From NCBI GenBank assembly GCA_002451755.1, contig DKDF01000112.1:1-9446 (forward strand): DNA of 9,446 nt, in the 5' to 3' direction. How positions within the stretch are numbered: position 1 is the stretch's first letter; each line of letters starts with the position of its first letter. This document shows, in pieces, positions 6,425 to 9,446 of the stretch. The notes beneath the pieces are model-generated. The model made no database searches. It was not told where the DNA came from and saw only the letters and a list, made by a program, of their open reading frames with translations. The stretch comes from Ruminococcaceae bacterium UBA6855 (lineage in GTDB: Bacteria; Bacillota; Clostridia; Oscillospirales; Acutalibacteraceae). The position numbers and the translations under genes were made by a program.

Positions 6425-7573
6425 TCATGCGTCCTTTTTATTCACCTGATCCAAAAGCATTTGCTCCATCATGTCCATGCAATGCGCCTGGTCGAAGGTG
6501 ACGCTCTCGGAAAGATATCTTTCGCGCAGGGCGGCTTTTTCCTCCGGATGTTCGATGAAATAATCGATTTTTTTTGCGAGGTCGTCGGAATTGTTGACCT
6601 CAAAAAGGCACCGCTCGTCAAGGGCGAACGCCTTTGTTGCGCAACGGGGCGAATTCGCTATTACGGGAACGAGCCCGCAGGAGATCGCTTCAAGGCAGGC
6701 AATCGCTTCGATCTCAATTTCCGCCGGGTGACAGTAAAGATCGCAGTAGTTTATGATGTTTATAAGCTCCGGGCGACTGTAAAACCCGATGACGGGAGGA
6801 TTTTTCAGATATTTCTTTCCGTATTTTTCAATTCTTTCGAGCAGCGGCCCGTTGCCGGCAAAGAAAAGCTGAATCTTATCCGCATATTTTGACTTTCTGA
6901 CAGCTTTCATAAGCACAATGTGCGATTTTTCCTTTGAAAGTCTGCCTGTGAAAAGTATGCAGAACTTGTCCTTATATTGCTCGGGCTTTTCGACGGGCGT
7001 TGGTCTGAAATCCTTGCAGACGCCGTTTGAGATGACATAACCGTTCGTTTTGCGGTGAACCTCACCCTCAAAAACGTCGCGGATGAACTGCGTCGGATAA
7101 TGGATTGCGTCCGCGCGGCAGAAGAGGTTTTTATCATACCATTCGTATGTCAGATGGTTTGCGAGATGATTTCCCATCAGTCCGACGATATGCGCCGTGA
7201 GATTTTCCGCCTGCGCATGAAAGCCGGCGGTTATGGGTTTGCCGAGACTGACGGCGAGCTTTGTCGCACGTCTTGCAATGAAGAGCGGAACCATGAAATG
7301 AACGACGTCCGCGTCCTTTATTGCGTCATAAATAATCTGCTCGTCATATTTTGCGAGCGTGACGTGATTTTTTTCGAGTATACCGTTTATAAGACTTCCC
7401 ATATTCGTGACGGGAAGAATGTAATAGCCTTCGAGTCCTTCTCTGTCCGCGTCGGGGCAGATGACCTTGACTTCATGACCTTTTTCTTTCAGTGAGCGGA
7501 TGAGATTGAGGGCGGCGACGGTTGTTCCGTTGTTTGCCTTGCCCAAAACTTCGCATACGATTGTGACTTTCAT
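6425..7573 (-). CDS. GT-B fold glycosyltransferase, family 4 type
   Basis: This 382-residue enzyme should transfer a sugar from a nucleotide-sugar donor with retention of configuration. It has two Rossmann-like halves: an N-terminal acceptor domain starting MKVTIVCEVL with a glycine-containing NNGTTVAALNL loop (14-24), and a C-terminal donor domain. The donor-site residues are visible as GRLSKEK (210-216, Arg211 and Lys216) and the E-x7-E motif Glu287/Glu295 within EIEIEAIACLEA. No signal peptide or true membrane helix is seen, so it is cytoplasmic or peripheral. The closest remembered relatives are Firmicutes enzymes annotated as glycosyltransferases, some near glucosyl-diacylglycerol synthases; a glycolipid role is a guess, and polysaccharide or glycoprotein work is equally possible. 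The ATG at 7573 is chosen over longer in-frame starts because a GGAG site lies just ahead (7579-7582) and the family N-terminus begins there. It stands alone, convergent to the Clp gene and divergent from the next gene. Confidence 0.88.
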   Translation of the reverse strand: MKVTIVCEVLGKANNGTTVAALNLIRSLKEKGHEVKVICPDADREGLEGYYILPVTNMGSLINGILEKNHVTLAKYDEQIIYDAIKDADVVHFMVPLFIARRATKLAVSLGKPITAGFHAQAENLTAHIVGLMGNHLANHLTYEWYDKNLFCRADAIHYPTQFIRDVFEGEVHRKTNGYVISNGVCKDFRPTPVEKPEQYKDKFCILFTGRLSKEKSHIVLMKAVRKSKYADKIQLFFAGNGPLLERIEKYGKKYLKNPPVIGFYSRPELINIINYCDLYCHPAEIEIEAIACLEAISCGLVPVIANSPRCATKAFALDERCLFEVNNSDDLAKKIDYFIEHPEEKAALRERYLSESVTFDQAHCMDMMEQMLLDQVNKKDA

Positions 7574-7616
7574 TTTTATCTCCGTTTTTATGAAATTCAG
7601 CCTTTCCGGCACGATA

Positions 7617-7645
7617 ATGATATCACAAAGCGACGAAAAATGCAA
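7617..7645 (-). promoter_or_regulatory. promoter for the glycosyltransferase gene
   Basis: Read on the - strand, TTGCAT (7645-7640) and TATCAT (7622-7617) are 17 bases apart, with TG one base before the -10, giving an extended -10 TGATATCAT. Transcription would start near 7610, about 37 bases before the ATG at 7573. The -35 box is weak but the -10 matches five of six consensus bases. Confidence 0.65.
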
Positions 7646-7726
7646 TCTATTAGCGGATTGTGCGTCTATATCGCAGGCTCTACCCACAGTAGAGATGACA
7701 AAAAGCCCGATTGCGGCTGAAAATTA

Positions 7727-7756
7727 TTGACACGACGGAACAGCATATGATATAAT
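7727..7756 (+). promoter_or_regulatory. consensus sigma-A promoter for the two-helix membrane protein gene
   Basis: A perfect -35 TTGACA (7727-7732) and a perfect -10 TATAAT (7751-7756) are 18 bases apart, with an extended TG at 7748-7749. Transcription should start near 7763, leaving a 24-base leader with GGAGGG (7775-7780) 6 bases before the ATG. Together with the divergent promoter at 7617-7645 it fills the 213-base intergenic region. No clear operator was found between the two. Confidence 0.9.
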
Positions 7757-7786
7757 AAAGAAAAACGGTATAACGGAGGGCGAAAG

Positions 7787-8677
7787 ATGAAAAAGAAAAA
7801 AAGAGACGATCTTACACTTGGCTATGAAAGCGATTTCACCTATGCTCAGAAGCTGAATCGCGGCAAAAAGTCGCGCGTCGGAATTTCCGCGCAGAACTTT
7901 GCGGCGCGACTGCTCGCCATAATACTTATGGTTCTGTGCTCGCTTTTTATTATCGTTCCTCTTGTTGCATATACGGTATATGAGCCGCTGACTGTTGCGA
8001 TTATCGCGGCGGCAATCATAGTCGTGTTTGCGCTCGTGTGCTTTATTCGCGCGATGGGAAAACGCGGAAAGCTCGTCCGCGCACTCAAAAAGACGAAAAA
8101 GGGAAAGGTCGAATGGATTTCAAAGCCATACGGCAAGCTCTTTTCGATGTCCGGCAAAACAGATTTTGTCTTTGAAACCGACCGCTCGGTCTTTGAGGTT
8201 ATGATAGTGCCGACGCTTTTCGGAGACCGTAGTCTTGCGGTATCGCTGCGCGGCGATGTGATATGCACTATTGCTCCTGTTCCGCTCGGAAAAGTCGGCA
8301 GGATTATCGGCTTTTCCGCGCCTATGAAGGCAAAGGCTCTTCAATTTGAAACAACCGGCAGGGATTACGGCGAAAAGACGCTTAAAAAGGCGATTGTGCT
8401 GTGTCCGTCACCGAGGGAATTTTATATTGCAGACAAGAAAAGCGGAAAAGAGGAGCCACAGGTTGATATCCGTCAGGTTTACGTAAACGGAACGAATATG
8501 CACGGCAACCTTGCGGGCAGAACGATGATGATTGCGGGCGGCGAAGGCACGGCTCCCCTGGCGAAGAACTATTCGTTCAGAATCAGCGGGACGGGAGAGA
8601 AGATTGCGGATTTCACCGTCGAAAATATTTCATCGCTTGAAAGACTTCTCGAAAGCATTTACGAATACGATGAGTAA
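7787..8677 (+). CDS. two-helix membrane protein of unknown function
   Basis: I do not recognise this 296-residue protein. It starts with a basic tail (MKKKKRDD), followed by a polar stretch to residue ~38. Two hydrophobic helices lie at about 40-63 and 67-88, joined by a very short turn, so the protein likely forms a hairpin with both ends in the cytoplasm. A strongly basic segment (90-107) follows, in line with the inside-positive rule. The remaining ~185 residues look like a soluble, strand-rich domain with runs such as KTDFVFETDRSVFEVMIVP and SLAVSLRGDVICTIAPVP, and end in a short acidic helix. No catalytic motif stands out. The ATG at 7787 has GGAGGG 6 bases upstream and a near-perfect promoter. 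The gene stands alone, with its own terminator 3 bases downstream, suggesting separate and possibly strong expression. Confidence 0.82.
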   Translation: MKKKKRDDLTLGYESDFTYAQKLNRGKKSRVGISAQNFAARLLAIILMVLCSLFIIVPLVAYTVYEPLTVAIIAAAIIVVFALVCFIRAMGKRGKLVRALKKTKKGKVEWISKPYGKLFSMSGKTDFVFETDRSVFEVMIVPTLFGDRSLAVSLRGDVICTIAPVPLGKVGRIIGFSAPMKAKALQFETTGRDYGEKTLKKAIVLCPSPREFYIADKKSGKEEPQVDIRQVYVNGTNMHGNLAGRTMMIAGGEGTAPLAKNYSFRISGTGEKIADFTVENISSLERLLESIYEYDE

Positions 8678-8680
8678 ATT

Positions 8681-8711
8681 AAAGCCGACGGCACGTTCCG
8701 TCGGCTTTTTT
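8681..8711 (+). terminator. intrinsic terminator after the two-helix membrane protein gene
   Basis: An 11-bp stem, AAAGCCGACGG (8681-8691) with CCGTCGGCTTT (8698-8708), closes a CACGTT loop and runs into a T-run ending at 8711. It begins 3 bases after the stop codon. The A-run at its start is short, so it works mainly in the + direction. Confidence 0.92.
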
Positions 8712-8759
8712 ATGAATTATGCACATCGGCGGATTTGTACATTCGGGCATTTTTGCATA

Positions 8760-8789
8760 TTGACATATTATTTCGCTGTTTGATATACT
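8760..8789 (+). promoter_or_regulatory. sigma-A promoter for the lipoprotein gene
   Basis: A perfect -35 TTGACA (8760-8765) and -10 TATACT (8784-8789) are 18 bases apart, with TG at 8781-8782 forming an extended -10. Transcription would begin near 8796, leaving an unusually long leader of about 75 bases compared with the ~24-base leaders of the other + strand promoters here. Confidence 0.82.
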
Positions 8790-8801
8790 GATTACAGTCG
8801 G

Positions 8802-8828
8802 GCGGGCGACCTTCGGTTTTCGCTCCGC
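8802..8828 (+). promoter_or_regulatory. GC-rich leader hairpin before the lipoprotein gene
   Basis: GCGGGCGA (8802-8809) can pair with TCGCTCCGC (8820-8828), leaving one bulged T, around a ten-base loop that includes TTCGG. It lies at the 5' end of the predicted transcript, and the remaining 43 bases to the start codon are A/T-rich and open. It could stabilise the mRNA or regulate it. No riboswitch class is recognised and no T-run follows, so it is not a terminator. Confidence 0.45.
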
Positions 8829-8871
8829 GCTGACTCAAAAATCATAAAACAAATTTAATACGGAGGATTTT

Positions 8872-9327
8872 ATGAAGAAAATCACAAAAATCGTAAGCCT
8901 TGCGCTCGTGCTTGTTATGGCGCTGACGATGCTCGCGTCCTGCGGTTCCAAATATTCCGCAATTGAAAAAGCATTTATTGACGCAGGTTACGAAAACAAC
9001 ACAACCTTTACCGGCGTTATGAACACGATAAAGGAAGAACTCGCAAAGGACGAATACGCAGTTGAGCTTCACATGCTCACAAAGAAGTCCAACGGACTTA
9101 CTTCCGCAATCGTTGTTGAATTCAAGTCGACAAAAGAGCTCGTTGAATATTACGAGAGCAGCGCGACGGTTCAGGGTCTTGTAAAAGACGTTTCCGAAAA
9201 TGAGGACGTAAACAAGATGTATAACGCGCTTGTCAACGCAGGCTATGCAAACGGCAACTGCCTCGTTATTCCCGCAAGCATCCTTTACATAAACGAGATA
9301 ACAAATATCGTTAAGTCGGTTAAGTGA
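8872..9327 (+). CDS. small secreted lipoprotein of unknown function
   Basis: This 151-residue protein has a classical lipoprotein signal peptide: a basic start (MKKITK), a hydrophobic core, and the lipobox Leu21-Ala22-Ser23-Cys24. Cleavage before Cys24 would leave a 128-residue mature protein anchored on the outer face of the membrane. I do not recognise the mature domain. It begins with a helix (about 29-40), followed by helix and strand segments (YAVELHMLT, TSAIVVEF), a glutamate-rich helix, and a second helix (115-123). Two similar elements, AFIDAGYENN (34-43) and ALVNAGYANG (119-128), suggest paired helix-turn units. No metal- or substrate-binding motif is clear; Cys130 is the only cysteine in the mature part besides the lipidated one. 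The ATG is supported by GGAGG at 8862-8866, 5 bases upstream. The gene has its own promoter and terminator, so it is monocistronic. Confidence 0.88.
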   Translation: MKKITKIVSLALVLVMALTMLASCGSKYSAIEKAFIDAGYENNTTFTGVMNTIKEELAKDEYAVELHMLTKKSNGLTSAIVVEFKSTKELVEYYESSATVQGLVKDVSENEDVNKMYNALVNAGYANGNCLVIPASILYINEITNIVKSVK

Positions 9328-9335
9328 CAAAACAG

Positions 9336-9363
9336 AAAATCCCCGCTTCGGCGGGGATTTTTT
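9336..9363 (+). terminator. intrinsic terminator with UUCG tetraloop
   Basis: AAAATCCCCGC (9336-9346) pairs perfectly with GCGGGGATTTT (9351-9361) around a TTCG loop closed by a C-G pair, the very stable cUUCGg type. The T-run ends at 9363. It lies 8 bases after the lipoprotein stop codon. The A-run on the left arm means it could also act in the - direction. Confidence 0.94.
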
Positions 9364-9370
9364 GAGTTAA

Positions 9371-9446
9371 GAGGGAAGAGGTGCGGCGGAGCCGCGGAGT
9401 TATTATGTTGTGCACGGGCGGGTCGTGCCTGCGGGGACGGGGGAAA
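9371..9446. repeat. G-rich intergenic tail with short inverted repeats
   Basis: The last 76 bases hold no gene and differ in composition from the rest, being very G-rich on the + strand. Two short inverted repeats are seen: GCGGC (9383-9387) with GCCGC (9391-9395), and GCACG (9412-9416) with CGTGC (9424-9428). The octamer CGGGCGGG at 9415-9422 also occurs in the lipoprotein leader at 8799-8806. This may be the edge of an intergenic repeat or of a GC-rich neighbouring region; the window ends too early to decide. Confidence 0.35.

Noticed and set aside
7574..7687. A longer start of the glycosyltransferase at 7687
   Set aside because: It would put the predicted promoter inside the coding region, and the added residues look nothing like the family. 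The ATG at 7573 has a clear ribosome binding site.
7700..7720. A small hairpin with a T-run on the - strand within the divergent promoter region
   Set aside because: The stem is only 4 bp (AGCC/GGCT) with a 7-base loop, and it lies upstream of the - strand promoter, so there is no transcript for it to end.

Overview
The window looks like a chromosomal piece of a mid-GC Clostridia genome, most likely a gut-type Oscillospiraceae/Ruminococcaceae relative. This rests on the ecfT-truA gene order typical of Firmicutes, strong GGAGG-type ribosome binding sites, frequent UUG starts, sigma-A-like promoters, a Firmicutes-type family 4 glycosyltransferase and a clostridial lipoprotein signal peptide. 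The taxonomic placement is inference from gene content and style. No tRNA, rRNA, CRISPR array, insertion sequence or phage gene was seen.

Layout: positions 1-6383 hold six genes on the + strand. They are the 3' part of ecfT (ECF vitamin/metal transporter core), truA (tRNA pseudouridine synthase), a membrane-anchored propeller-like protein resembling DUF5711, a CvpA-family membrane protein, pgsA (phosphatidylglycerophosphate synthase), and a large Clp/Hsp100 ATPase. A clear promoter (2494-2522) lies just before cvpA, so cvpA-pgsA-clp can be transcribed on its own as well as by read-through. A bidirectional hairpin terminator (6391-6424) separates the Clp gene from a convergent glycosyltransferase on the - strand (6425-7573). 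Between that gene and a divergent + strand gene lies a 213-base two-way promoter region. The + strand gene (7787-8677) encodes a two-helix membrane protein of unknown function and ends at its own terminator. Next comes a promoter with a roughly 75-base leader, a small lipoprotein gene (8872-9327) and a terminator with a UUCG loop. The last 80 bases are G-rich and hold short inverted repeats but no gene.

How the genes fit together: most products act at or in the membrane (transporter core, anchored propeller protein, CvpA, PgsA, a possible glycolipid glycosyltransferase, a two-helix protein and a lipoprotein). The Clp ATPase is the most unusual gene. It has a ClpE-style four-cysteine N-terminus, a linker with an acidic block followed by a lysine block, a short middle domain, and a second ATPase domain that reads like ClpB and lacks the [LIV]GF tripeptide used to dock ClpP. 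Four predicted promoters share an extended -10 element of the form TGATAT-N-N-T with 17-18 base spacers. I found no strong case for an entirely new multi-gene system; the best leads are the Clp hybrid, its structured upstream region, and the uncharacterised membrane protein and lipoprotein.
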